DNA of 64,000 nt, from contig CAVSJO010000005.1 in the NCBI GenBank assembly GCA_963728445.1, forward strand, positions 1 to 64,000, read 5' to 3'. Source of the DNA: CAVSJO01 sp963728445 (GTDB lineage: Bacteria > Gemmatimonadota > Gemmatimonadetes > Longimicrobiales > RSA9). Shown piece by piece: positions 30,142 to 41,113 of this stretch (positions are counted from its first letter, which is position 1; the number at the start of each line of letters is the position of its first letter). The position numbers and the translations under genes were made by a program. The notes under the pieces are model-generated. The model saw only the letters and a program-made list of their open reading frames with translations, had not been told where the DNA came from and did not search any database.

Positions 30142-32651
30142 CGCGCCCCCACGTCCGGCTCCTGTCGTGGGCGGCGCTCGCCCTCCTGGCGGCCGGGGCC
30201 TGGCCGCCGCGGACGGCGGCGGCCCAGGAGCGGACGACGGGCGCCCGGCAGCAGGCGACTGCCGCGGGGGAGCAGACGATTCGAGCGCTCGTGGAGGTCG
30301 GGCGCTACGCCGAGGCGGAGGCGGCGGCGCGCTCGGCGGCGGCGGCGTCGCCCGCGGCGCTGAACACGCTGGGCGAGGTGCTCATGCTGCGGGGGAAGCG
30401 GGACGAGGCGGAGGGCGCCTACCGGAGCGCCATCGCCGCAAACGCGCCCGATCGGCTCGTCGCGGAGCTCAACCTGGCCGAGGCGCTGCGGGGCCGCGGC
30501 GCGCTGGAGGAGGCCCGCCGGCGATTCGACGCCTTCATCGACGTCTACAACTCCGGGCGCAAGCTGAGCGCCCGGGAGCTCACGGCCGTGGCCACGGCGG
30601 TGGCCTGGCTGGGCAGGGACGGCAACCCGGCCCTTCTGAAGGACGCACTGCGGGCGTACGACGAGGCGGTGGCAGCGGACCCGGACGACCCGGAGCCGCG
30701 CCTCCGGGCGGGAGCGCTCCTGCTCTCGAAGTACAACAGCGCCCAGGCCTCGGACGAGTTCCGGGCCGTCCTGCGCCGGGATCCCGGCAACGCGCGGGCG
30801 CTCGTCGGCCTCGCCGAGGTGATGGACTTCGACGGCCGTCCCGGTGCGGCGGACACGGTGCGGAAGGCCCTGGAGCGGAACCCGTCCCTCGTCACGGCCC
30901 ATGCCTTCCTCGCGCGGCTGGACCTGGACCGGGAGGACTACGCGGGCGCCCGGCAGGAAGCCGAGCGGGCGCTGGAGGTGAACCCTTCGTCCATGGAGGC
31001 GCTGGCGGTGCTGGCCGCGGCGCGCTGGCTGGGAGGTGACGAGGCGGGCATGGCGGACGTGGAGCGCCGCGCCGCCGCGCTGAACCCGCGAAACGCGGAC
31101 TTCTACGCCGACGTCGCCGAGATCGCCGTGCGCTCGCGCCGCTACGACCGGGCGGTGAAGCTGGCGCGTCGGGCGCTGGAGCGGGACTCCAGCTCTTCCC
31201 GGGCGCTGGGCGTGCTCGGGATGGACGAGCTCCGTCTGGGCCAGGTTGAGCCGGCCAGGAGGAACCTGGAGGCGGCGTTCCGGCGCGACCCCTACAACGT
31301 CTGGTTCAAGAACACGCTCGACCTGCTGGACACGCTGGCGACGTTCCGGCAGGTGAGCACCCGGGACTTCCGCCTGGTGCTGGATCCCGGGGAGGCGGAC
31401 CTGCTGGCGCCGTACGTGGAGGACGTGGCGGAGCGGGCGTTCGCCGACATGGCGTCCCGGTACGGCTACCGGCCGGACGGGCCCGTACGCGTGGAGGTCT
31501 ATCCCCGTCACGCGGACTTCAGCGTGCGGACCGTGGGACTGGTCGGCCTGGGGGCGCTGGGCGTGACGTTCGGCCGCGTCGTCGCCATGGACTCGCCGTC
31601 CGCCCGGGCGCGCGGGGACTTCAACTGGGCGTCGACGCTGTGGCACGAGATGGCGCACGTCTTCCACCTGGGGATCACGCACCAGCGCGTCCCTCGCTGG
31701 TTCACGGAGGGCCTTGCCGTGCGGGAGGAGCGCCGCGCCCACGCGGGCTGGGGGCAGCTTCCCGATCCCGGGTTCGTGACGGCCTTGAAGGACGGACGCC
31801 TGCTCCCGGTGAGCCGTCTGAACGACGGATTCGTCCGGCCGACCTATCCGCGGCAGGTCGTCTACTCGTACTACGAGGCGTCTTTGGCGGTGGAGCTCAT
31901 CGAGCGGGAGCACGGGTTCGATGCGATACGCGGGATGCTGCGGGAGTACGGGGAGGGGAAGCAGGACTCGGCGGTGTTCCGGGACGTGCTGAAGATGGAG
32001 CCGGCCGCGTTCGACGCCCGCTTCGACGGATGGCTTCGCCGGCGCTTCGCGACTGCGCTCACCTCGATGGACGAATTCCGGACGGAGCTGGAGGCGGGGC
32101 GTCGCCTGGCAGCGGCGGGACAGAACGCGGCCGCGAAGCCGCACCTCGAGCGCGCGAAGGCGCTCTTGCCGGCGTACGCCGGGGCGGGCAGCGCGTACGA
32201 GGCGCTGGCCTCGATCGCCGAGGCGGCCGGGGACACACGGGGCGCCGTCGCGGAGCTGGACTCGCTGACGCGTCGAAACGATTCCGACTACGACGCCCGC
32301 CTGCGGCTGGCTGGGCTGAGGGAGAAGCTGGGCGACCGGAGCGGCGCCGCCGCGGCGCTGAGGGAGGCGGTCTGGATCGACCCGTCCGATCCGGAGCTGC
32401 ACCGGCGCCTCGCGAACCTCTACGGCGGGCTGGGCGACCGGCAGGGTGCGGTCCGCGAGCGGCGCGCCGTGGTCGCGCTGCGCCCGTCCGACCCTGCGGA
32501 CGCGTGGTATCGCCTGGCCCGGGCGCTCTACGAGGCGGATGACGCAGCGGGAGCGCGAAAGGCCGTGCTGCGGTCGCTGGAAGTGGCCCCGGACTTCGCG
32601 GAAGCGCAGGCGCTGCTGCTGGAGCTGCAACCGAAGGGAGGTGGAGCGTGA
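30138..32651 (+). CDS. Secreted TPR protein with gluzincin (peptidase MA-like) domain
   Basis: A protein of 837 residues from GTG 30138 (GTGA overlap). It has a signal peptide (LLSWAALALLAAGAWPPRTAAA). TPR repeats fill about 45-400, then a zinc-peptidase domain carries HEMAH at 503-507 and WFTEGLA with the third zinc ligand Glu at 524. This H-E-x-x-H plus downstream E is the M1/MA-like gluzincin pattern. More TPR helices follow to the C-terminus. It probably acts in the periplasm or at the cell surface on unknown substrates. The metal site looks complete, so activity is plausible. Confidence 0.8.
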   Translation: MTRPHVRLLSWAALALLAAGAWPPRTAAAQERTTGARQQATAAGEQTIRALVEVGRYAEAEAAARSAAAASPAALNTLGEVLMLRGKRDEAEGAYRSAIAANAPDRLVAELNLAEALRGRGALEEARRRFDAFIDVYNSGRKLSARELTAVATAVAWLGRDGNPALLKDALRAYDEAVAADPDDPEPRLRAGALLLSKYNSAQASDEFRAVLRRDPGNARALVGLAEVMDFDGRPGAADTVRKALERNPSLVTAHAFLARLDLDREDYAGARQEAERALEVNPSSMEALAVLAAARWLGGDEAGMADVERRAAALNPRNADFYADVAEIAVRSRRYDRAVKLARRALERDSSSSRALGVLGMDELRLGQVEPARRNLEAAFRRDPYNVWFKNTLDLLDTLATFRQVSTRDFRLVLDPGEADLLAPYVEDVAERAFADMASRYGYRPDGPVRVEVYPRHADFSVRTVGLVGLGALGVTFGRVVAMDSPSARARGDFNWASTLWHEMAHVFHLGITHQRVPRWFTEGLAVREERRAHAGWGQLPDPGFVTALKDGRLLPVSRLNDGFVRPTYPRQVVYSYYEASLAVELIEREHGFDAIRGMLREYGEGKQDSAVFRDVLKMEPAAFDARFDGWLRRRFATALTSMDEFRTELEAGRRLAAAGQNAAAKPHLERAKALLPAYAGAGSAYEALASIAEAAGDTRGAVAELDSLTRRNDSDYDARLRLAGLREKLGDRSGAAAALREAVWIDPSDPELHRRLANLYGGLGDRQGAVRERRAVVALRPSDPADAWYRLARALYEADDAAGARKAVLRSLEVAPDFAEAQALLLELQPKGGGA

Positions 32652-33421
32652 TGGACGGGACGGCCGGCCGCGTGGCGCTCTCCGTCATCGTGGCGGCCAC
32701 CGTGGCCGCGGCGGCGGGCGGCGCGCACGCGTCCATGCAGGAGGAGAACGTGCCGTACAGCGGGCGCTACACGATCACGCGGATCCGCTACACGCCTGCG
32801 GAGGTGCGCATGCGCTTCTACGGGCGGCGCGGCCGGGACCTGCCGGAATGGGCCCACGACTATCCCCGCGCGGAGCGGCACCTCGCGAAGATCGTGGGCG
32901 AGCTGACGAGCGTCGAGCCCGTGCAGGACGCGAGCAACATCTTCACCTCCGACGACCCGGAGCTGATGAAGTTCCCCATCGCGTACCTGTGTGAGGCGGG
33001 ATACTGGCAGCCGACGGATGCCGAAGTGGCGGGCATGCGCAACTATCTGACGAAGGGCGGCTTCGTCATCTTCGACGACTTCCGGGGTCCACGGGACTGG
33101 GAGAACTTCCAGGAACAGATCCGTCGCGTGCTCCCGGAGGGCCGGATCGTCCGCCTCGACGTCTCGCACCCGATCTTCCATTCGTTCTTCGACATCGATT
33201 CGCTGAACTTCGAGGCGCCCACGTACCGGCAGTACACGCCCGTCTTCTACGGGCTCTACGCGGACGGGGACACGTCGAAGCCGCTGGTGGCCATCATCAA
33301 CTTCGACAACGACGTGAGCGAGTACTGGGAGTGGTCCGACACGGGTCTCCTGCCCATCGACCTCTCCAACGAGGCGTACAAGCTGGGTATCAACTACATC
33401 GTCTACGCGATGACGCACTGA
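32651..33421 (+). CDS. DUF4159 domain protein, secreted
   Basis: A protein of 256 residues with signal peptide (RVALSVIVAATVAAAAGGAHA). The mature part has the DUF4159 pattern: ITRIRYTP near its start, DDPELMKFPIAYL, GGFVIFDDFRG, then HPIFHSFFDI. Members of this family are found with MoxR and VWA proteins and have a GATase-like fold (family knowledge); their role is unknown. ATG 32651 is chosen because GGGAGG lies 9 nt upstream and it shares its A with the previous TGA; a GTG one codon earlier is possible. The MoxR gene follows after 10 nt. Confidence 0.83.
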   Translation: MDGTAGRVALSVIVAATVAAAAGGAHASMQEENVPYSGRYTITRIRYTPAEVRMRFYGRRGRDLPEWAHDYPRAERHLAKIVGELTSVEPVQDASNIFTSDDPELMKFPIAYLCEAGYWQPTDAEVAGMRNYLTKGGFVIFDDFRGPRDWENFQEQIRRVLPEGRIVRLDVSHPIFHSFFDIDSLNFEAPTYRQYTPVFYGLYADGDTSKPLVAIINFDNDVSEYWEWSDTGLLPIDLSNEAYKLGINYIVYAMTH

Positions 33422-33431
33422 GGGGGTGAAC

Positions 33432-34469
<1,038 letters not shown>

Positions 34470-34471
34470 CG

Positions 34472-35393
34472 ATGCCGGCGACCCGGAGCACCGCCGCCCG
34501 CGGCGCCCGCTTCATCGACCCCGCGGCGCTGGCGCGGATCGACAACCTCGAGCTCGTCGCCCGCACCGTGGTCGACGGCTTCCTGAACGGCCTGCACCGC
34601 TCGCCGTATCTCGGCCTCTCCCTCGACTTCGCCGAGCACCGGGCGTACATGCCGGGTGACGACATCCGCCGCATCGACTGGCGCCTGTACGCGCGGACGG
34701 ATCGCTACCACGTCAAGCAGTACGAGGCCGACACGAACGCCGATTTCGTCGTCGCGCTGGACGCGTCCCGCTCCATGGCCTACGGCAGCGGCGCGATCAC
34801 CAAGCTGGACTACGCCCGCTTCCTGGCCGCGACATCTGGCGTGGTTCGCCCACCGCCAGCGGGACCGGGTCGGGCTGACGGCGTTCGCGGAGGACATCGT
34901 CGACCACGTGCCGGCGTCCGCGAAGCACATGGACGTGGTGCTCCACACCCTCGACCGCCTCGAAGCCGCGCCGGCGACGGGCGGGCTGAGCGGCCCGCTG
35001 GCCCGGCTCGCGGCAGGGATCCGGCGCCGGGGCATCGTCGCCGTGGTCTCGGACCTGTACGAGGAGCCCGCGTCCGTCGCGAGCGCCGTGCGGGCGCTCG
35101 TCGGTCGCGGCTGCGACGTCGTCGTCTTCCACGTTCTCGACCCCGCCGAGCTCGACTTCCCCTTCGACGAGGCGTCCACGTTCCGGGACCTCGAGAGCGG
35201 GGAGACGGCGCCCGTCGTGCCTGCCGAGATGCGCGAGCGCTACCGCGCCGTCGTGCGCGAGCACTGCCGGGAGCTGGAGCGGCTCCTCGGCCGGGACGGG
35301 GTGGAGTACGCGCTGCTCACGACGTCGACGCCCCTCGACCACGCGCTGTTCGCGTGGCTGTCGCGACGCTCGCACCTGACGCGGGTGCGCTGA
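34472..35393 (+). pseudogene. DUF58 domain protein gene with a +1 frameshift near 34835
   Basis: The first 121 codons give a normal DUF58 start (LGLSLDFAEHRAYMPGDDIR, then IDWRLYARTDRYHVKQYE and ALDASRSM). At about 34835 the frame breaks, and the conserved remainder (LAWFAHRQRDRVGLTAFAED to the TGA at 35391-35393) continues one base later. Skipping a single base there restores A-T-L-A-W. Without the correction the first frame stays open through the next gene, giving a false 979-codon fusion. The protein would be about 306 residues, a VWA-related partner of MoxR. No slippery homopolymer is present, so a sequencing or assembly indel or a real mutation is more likely than programmed frameshifting. 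Confidence 0.78.
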
Positions 35394-37411
35394 TGGGGCT
35401 GTCCTTCCTGGTTCCCGCGTTCCTGCTGGGCCTCGGGGCCCTCGCCGTGCCGATCGTCGTGCACCTGATCCACCGGCAGCGCTCCCGGACCGTCGAGTTC
35501 CCGTCGCTCATGTTCGTGCGCAGGGTTCCGTTCCCCTCGGCGCGACGTCGCCGGCTGCGCCACCCGGCGCTGCTCGCGCTGCGGCTCCTCGCTCTCGCCC
35601 TCCTCGTCGCCGCCTTCGCCCGCCCGTTCCTCACCGGGCGCACCGACGGGCCCGCCGCCGCGGCCGCGGCGCGGGACGTGGTCGTGCTGCTGGACCGCTC
35701 CTGGAGCATGGGGTACGGCGAACGTTGGGCCGCCGCGGTGGCGGCCGCGGAGCGCGTGGTGGATGGACTCGGCCCGGACGACCGCGCGAGCGTCGTCGTC
35801 TTCGACGAGCACGCCCGCGCCCTCGGGCCGCCGACGGGAGACCGGGACCGCCTTCGCGCCGAGCTGGCCTCGGTGTCCGTCGGCTCCGGTCGCACCCGCT
35901 TCGCGCCGGCCCTGGAGCTGGCCGGCAGCATCCTGGACGGCGGCACGCGGCCCGACCGCGAGGCCGTTCTGGTCTCCGACTTCCAGCGCTCGGGCTGGGA
36001 CGCGGACGCGCCCACCGCGCTGCCCGCCGGCGCGCGACTCACGACCGTTCCGGTGGGCGGCCCCGGGGCGGACCTGGCGGTGACGGACGTGGCGTTCGCG
36101 AGACAGGCGCGGGCTGGCGCGGAGACCGTGACGGCCACCGCGCGTGTGGCGAACCTCGGGCCCGATTCCGTCGCGGACGCCCGCGTCACCCTCGAGCTGG
36201 CCGGGCAGCCGGTCTCACGGAAGAGCGTCACGGTGGGGCCCGGGGCATCCGCGGCCGTGGCCTTCGACGGCTTCGCCCTCTCGGCCGCCGTCGAGGGCGA
36301 CGTCCATCTTTCCGGGGACGCCCTGCCGGCCGACGACCACTTCCGCTTCCGCCTCGAGCCCGGGCAGGCCACGCCCGTGCTCCTGCTCGGGCGTGCCGGC
36401 GCCAGCCTGTTCCTGCGGCGCGCGCTGGAGATCGGCGGCACACCGGGCTTCGCGGTCTCCGAGCGGCAAGCACGGGGCTGGACGGGCGCGGGCCTGCCGG
36501 CCCGGGGCGTCGTGATCCTCGACGATGCGCCGCTTCCCGGCGGCGAAGCCGGGCGGCGGCTGCGGACGTGGGTGGAGGCTGGCGGCGGGCTCGTCGTCGC
36601 GGCCGGCAGGGACGCGCGCTGGTCGGGCGATGCCAACGGGCTGATGCCGGCGGCCGCAGGCACGCAGGTGGACCGCGACGACGCGCGCGGTGGCGCCCTC
36701 GGCCGCATCGACTTCAGCCACCCGGTTTTCGAACCGTTCGCGGCACCGCACAGCGGCGACTTCACGGCGGTTCGCTTCTTCCGCCAACGGGCCCTGCAGC
36801 CGGCAGACTCGGCCCGCGTCCTCGCCCGCTTCGACGACGGCGCGGTCGCGCTGGCGGAGCGCCACGTCGGCCGCGGCCGCGTGCTGCTGTGGGCCTCCAC
36901 GCTGGACAACGACTGGAGCGACCTGGTCGTGCAGCCCGTGTTCCTGCCCTTCGTCCACGAGCTCGTCCGCTACGCCGCGGGCTTCGCGCCCGCGCGGCCG
37001 TCTCTCACGGTTGGCGACGTCTGGCAGCCGGACGTGACCGGCCCGGCGGTCGCGCTTTCGCCGTCCGGCGTCCGGAGCGACGTGGGCGGACCGGGGCGTG
37101 CGCCGGCGGTGCCCCTCGACGAGGCCGGGTTCTGGGAGATCCGGCATGATGGCGACGGCGCCGCGTCCGCCGGCGTCGCGGTGAACGTGGACCCGACGGA
37201 GGCCGACCTCGCCCCCGTCGATCCGGCGGAGGTCGCCGCGGCCGTCACGGCGCCCGCCGCAGGCGAGGACGTTTCGTCACGTCAGTCGACGCTGACGGCC
37301 GCCGATCGGGAGAAACGGCAGGGATGGTGGTGGTACCTGCTCGCGGCCGCGTTCGTGCTGTTCGCCGCAGAGCCGCTGGTTTCCAATCGCCTGTCCACGG
37401 CAGGAGGGTAG
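35393..37411 (+). CDS. BatA-domain and VWA-domain membrane protein
   Basis: A protein of 672 residues. The N-terminus is the aerotolerance BatA signature (FLVPAFLLGLGALAVPIVVH, then LIHRQRSRTVEFPSLMF), with a second helix near 60-80. A VWA domain follows with metal site DRSWS and VLVSDFQRSG, then beta-rich domains and a GATase-like segment (RGVVILDDAPLPGG, GGGLVVAAG). A last helix (WWYLLAAAFVLFAAEPLV) closes it. ATG 35393 shares its A with the stop of the DUF58 frame (TGATG). It probably acts at the membrane as a client of MoxR; its cellular function is not established. Confidence 0.87.
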   Translation: MGLSFLVPAFLLGLGALAVPIVVHLIHRQRSRTVEFPSLMFVRRVPFPSARRRRLRHPALLALRLLALALLVAAFARPFLTGRTDGPAAAAAARDVVVLLDRSWSMGYGERWAAAVAAAERVVDGLGPDDRASVVVFDEHARALGPPTGDRDRLRAELASVSVGSGRTRFAPALELAGSILDGGTRPDREAVLVSDFQRSGWDADAPTALPAGARLTTVPVGGPGADLAVTDVAFARQARAGAETVTATARVANLGPDSVADARVTLELAGQPVSRKSVTVGPGASAAVAFDGFALSAAVEGDVHLSGDALPADDHFRFRLEPGQATPVLLLGRAGASLFLRRALEIGGTPGFAVSERQARGWTGAGLPARGVVILDDAPLPGGEAGRRLRTWVEAGGGLVVAAGRDARWSGDANGLMPAAAGTQVDRDDARGGALGRIDFSHPVFEPFAAPHSGDFTAVRFFRQRALQPADSARVLARFDDGAVALAERHVGRGRVLLWASTLDNDWSDLVVQPVFLPFVHELVRYAAGFAPARPSLTVGDVWQPDVTGPAVALSPSGVRSDVGGPGRAPAVPLDEAGFWEIRHDGDGAASAGVAVNVDPTEADLAPVDPAEVAAAVTAPAAGEDVSSRQSTLTAADREKRQGWWWYLLAAAFVLFAAEPLVSNRLSTAGG

Positions 37412-37415
37412 CGCC

Positions 37416-40400
37416 ATGGCGGAGCACGAGGGCATGTCCCGCAGCGAGCTGGCCCGCGTCATCCGCGGCGTTCGCAGGCGTTGGCGTCTGCGCATGGCGC
37501 TGCGCGGGGGCGCCGTGTTCCTGGCCGCCGGGCTTCTGATCGCCCTCGCGGCGTCCTACGGCATGGAGTACTTCGCGTTCGCGCCGAAGGCCATCACGGG
37601 CTTCCGTGTCGCCGCGTACCTGGCCGCGGCGGCCGTGGCCGTCCGGTGGCTCGTGCTGCCGCAGCTCCGGCGGGTCGAGGACACGCAGGTCGCGCTGTAC
37701 GTGGAGGAGCACGAGCCGTCGCTGGACGCCGCCCTCGTGAGCGCCGTGGGCGCGACGGCCGGCCCGGGCGCGGCGGGCGAAGGTGCCGACGGTACTGACG
37801 GCCCGGGCGCGGCGACCCGCTCCGACGGCCTCGTGGACCGGCTGGTGCGGGACGCGCTGGCCCGGGTGAGGGCCGTGGAGGATGGGCGGCGCATCGAGCG
37901 TCAGAGCGTGCGCGCGGCCTCGGCTGTCATCGCCGCCGCGGCTGTGGTGGGCGCTGTTCGCAGCGGCAGCAGGGCCGGCTTTCCTGCGCCACGGGGTGGG
38001 CGTGCTGCTGCGGCCGTGGCGCGCGGCCGAGGCGGCCGCGCCGTACCGGATCGACGTCTCGCCGGGAAGCGTGACGGTGCGCCGGGGCGCCGATCAGCGC
38101 GTCGTCGCCCGGCTGTACGGCTTCGGCAGCGGTGGCGCCGACCTCCTCGTGCGCTCGGGGGCGGATGCGGCGTTCGAGCGGGTGCCGATGACCGCCGGGG
38201 AGGACTCCTCGTACGAAGCGGTCGTGTACCGGTTGAGCGAGGCGACGGACTACTTCGTCGAGGCCGGCGGCGTCCGCTCGCCTCTGTACCGCATCGACGT
38301 GGCGGACCTGCCCTACGTCCGGCGCCTCGGCGTCGAGTACCGCTTCCCCGACTACACCGGGCTGCCGCCGCGGACGGTCGAGGACGGCGGCGACCTGGCT
38401 GCCGTCGTCGGGACGATCGCCCGCCTGCGAGTGTGGAGCACGGTGACCGGGACCCGCGGCCGGATCGTGCGCGGCGACGGGCGCGCCTTCCCGCTGGAGC
38501 CGGGGCCGGACGGCACGCTGACGGGTGAGCTGCCCATCGACCGCCCCGGCGTCTACCACCTGGAGCTGCGCGCCGGCGACGGCCCCGCCGTGACCGGCTC
38601 CCCCGACTACACGATCGACGTGCTCGAGGACCAGCCGCCGGGCGTGAGCTTCGAGAAGCCCGGGCGGGACACCCGGGCCACGAGCGTCGAGGAAGTCTTC
38701 CTTCAGGCCCGGGCGGTGGACGACTACGGCGTCGGCCGCCTCGAGGTCGTCTACGCCGTGAACGGCGGCGCGGAGGACACGATCCGCCTGTACGAGCCCC
38801 GGGGAGCGCCGCTGAAAGAGGTATCCGCCGGCCACACGCTCTACCTGGAGGAGATGGGGCTTCAGCCGGGCGACGTCGTCTCCTACTTCGCCCGTGCCGC
38901 GGACACCCGTCCGCGGGCCGCGAGCGGCGCGGGCAGCGCGACGAGCGACATCTACTTCGTCCGGATCCGCGACTTCCGCAAGGACTACCACGCCGCCGAG
39001 CAGCGGGGCACGCCGGGGGGCGGCGGGCAGCAGGAGCAGCCAGGAGCCCTCTCGGAGCAGCAGAAGCAGGTCGTCGCCGCGACGTTCAACCTGGTGCGGG
39101 ACGGCGCGTCCCTCGGGGACGACGTCCGGCGCGAGCATCGGGCCACGATCGCCCTCGCGCAGGGAAGGGTGAAGGAGCAGGTGGACGGGCTCGTGCGTCG
39201 GATGCGGGAGCGCAACGTCGCCGCCATGGACTCCACGTTCGGACTCATCCTGTCGCTCCTGCCGAAGGCTTCCGTCGAGATGGACTCGGCCCGGTCGCTG
39301 CTCGCCCAGGCGCGGGACAGGGAGGCCCTGTCGCCGGAGCAGCGGGCGCTGCAATACCTGCAGCGCGCCGAGGAGGTCTATCGGGACGTCCAGGTGGCGC
39401 TGGCCGACGCGAACGGCGGCGGCGGCGGTGGCAGCAGCGCGGCCGCCGAGGACCTGGCCGATCTCTTCCAGCTCGAGATGGACCGCCTGCGCAACCAGTA
39501 CGAGACGCTCCAGCGGAGCCAGGAGCAGCAGACGCAGGAGCAGCTCGACGAGGCGCTGGAGCGGTTGAAGGAGCTGGCGCGCCGCCAGCAGCAGGAGGAG
39601 CAGCGCCAGCGCCGGCTCGCCCGCGGACAGGGCGGGGCGGGCGCCGCGGCGTCCGCGTCCGGCAACGCGCAGCGTCAGCTCGCAGAGCAGGCCGAGGAGG
39701 AGGCGCGGCGCCTCGAGCGGCTCGCCCACGAGAATCCCGGCCAGGGCACGTCGCTCCAGGAGAGCGCCCGCAGGCTGCGCCAGGCCGCGGACGAGCTGCG
39801 GCGGTCGGCGGCCGACCCGTCGAGCGGCGGCGCGACGGCCGCCCGCGATCGGCTCGACCAGGCCCGACGACTCCTCGAGCAGGGCCAGGGGGATCAGCTC
39901 GCGCGCAGGGCGGCGGCGGCGCGGGATCGCGCCCGGCAGCTCGCCGACGAGCAGCGCGACCTGGCCGACGCGTCGCGTCGGCTGGAGGAGGCGCGGCAGG
40001 AAGCCGGATCGGCAGGCGGCGGCGCGAACGGCGGGGGCAACCGCGTCGATTCGGCCGACGTGCGGCGGCTCCTCGACCGCAAGGATCAGCTCGCTTCAGC
40101 CGTCGACGAGATGGAGAGCCGCCTCGATCAGCTGTCCGCCGACGCGCGGGCTCGCGACTCCGTCGCCGCCCAGCGGATGGCTGACGCCGCGCAGGCGCTC
40201 CGGGACGGCAAGGTCGCCGACAAGGTCCGCTTCTCACGGGGGCTGGCCGAGCAGGGCGGCGCCGGGGACTACGCCCGACGCCTGGACGACGACGTCACCC
40301 AGCGTCTGGACTCCCTCGGCGCCCGGCTCGACGGTGCGGCCGATCGCATCGCCCGGGCCGGCGCGGAGGAGCGGCGCGACGAGGAGACCCTCGAGCGCGC

Positions 40401-40944
40401 CCGCTCCCTCGCCCGCGGCGCCGAGTCCCTCGGGCAGCGCCTGCGGGATGGCGCGCAGGGCGGAGGCGAGCAGGGCAGGGGCGCGCAGGGTGGAGACGCG
40501 CAGGGCCGGGACGCGCAAAGCGGAGGCGGGCCGGATTCGCGCTCCTCGCCCGGCGGCGGCGGGGACTCCCGACCTGGCGATTTCTCTTCCGACCAGGTCC
40601 GGCAGTTCCGGCGCGAGGCCCGGGAGCGCCTGGAAGACGCCCGCGCCCTCGAGGGCGAGCTGCGCGCGGAGGGGCGGGACGCCGGCGATCTGGAGTCCGC
40701 CATCGCCGCGCTGCGGTCCCTCACCGACGCCGCGCCCTACCGGGACCCGGCCGCCGTCGAGCGGCTGCAGGAGGCCGCCGTGCAGGGCCTCAAGGACGTC
40801 GAATTCTCGCTGCGTCGCGCCATCCGGGGCGACGACGGGCAGGGCGTGCTGCTGTCCGGGACGCCGGAGGTGCCGGAGCGCTTCCGCGACCTGGTGGAGG
40901 AGTACTTCCGCTCCCTCGGCAAGGTCAGACACCCGCCCCGGTGA
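37416..40944 (+). pseudogene. DUF4175-like coiled-coil membrane protein gene with a +1 frameshift near 37941
   Basis: ATG 37416 has an excellent AGGAGGG site 8 nt upstream. The first ~175 codons encode two membrane helices (GGAVFLAAGLLIALAASYG, VAAYLAAAAVAVRWLVLP) and VEDTQVALYVEEHEPSL. Within a third helix, near 37941-37957, the frame shifts by one base; I-A-A-A joins L-W-W-A-L-F-A-A-A-A-G-P-A-F-L if one base is dropped. The rest, to 40944, has Ig-like beta domains (YRIDVSPGSVTVRRG), then very long Gln/Glu/Arg/Ala-rich coiled coils and a Gly-rich stretch. The whole would be about 1175 residues. It could be mistaken for two overlapping genes (37416-38528 and 37882-40944), but neither alone makes a sensible membrane protein. 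Confidence 0.75.
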
Positions 40945-40959
40945 ATGGTGCGACGCGGG

Positions 40960-40975
40960 GCGGGGGCGCCCCCGC
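40960..40975. repeat. 16-bp perfect GC palindrome
   Basis: GCGGGGGCGCCCCCGC reads the same on both strands. It lies 16 nt after the end of the DUF4175-like gene. It would form a strong hairpin in RNA but no T-run follows, so it is not a standard intrinsic terminator. It may still slow polymerase or protect the 3' end of the operon mRNA. Confidence 0.5.
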
Positions 40976-41078
40976 GGCCTGCTCCACGATGGAGCTTCCG
41001 GCCCGCGCTCCCCGTAGTCGAATCCCCGAAATCACCGGGGCCCACCCCTACACGATCGCGGCGCTGCGCCGGCGCGGG

Positions 41079-41107
41079 TTGAGACCCGCACCGGGGCCGG
41101 ATAGCTT
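41079..41107 (+). promoter_or_regulatory. Candidate sigma-70-type promoter for a leaderless transcript
   Basis: TTGAGA (41079-41084), a 17-nt spacer and TAGCTT (41102-41107) form a plausible -35/-10 pair. The next gene's ATG is only 6 nt after the -10 box, where transcription would start. No ribosome-binding site precedes that ATG. Together this suggests a leaderless mRNA (inference). The -10 box is a weak match. Confidence 0.42.
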
Positions 41108-41113
41108 CCGCGC

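Noticed and set aside
37416..40944. Two separate overlapping genes (37416-38528 and 37882-40944)
   Set aside because: The first ends in Arg/Gly-rich nonsense after its helices, and the second starts in a different kind of nonsense before its beta domains. One gene with a frameshift explains both.
40960..40975. Intrinsic terminator at the end of the MoxR operon
   Set aside because: The hairpin is strong, but no run of T follows it.
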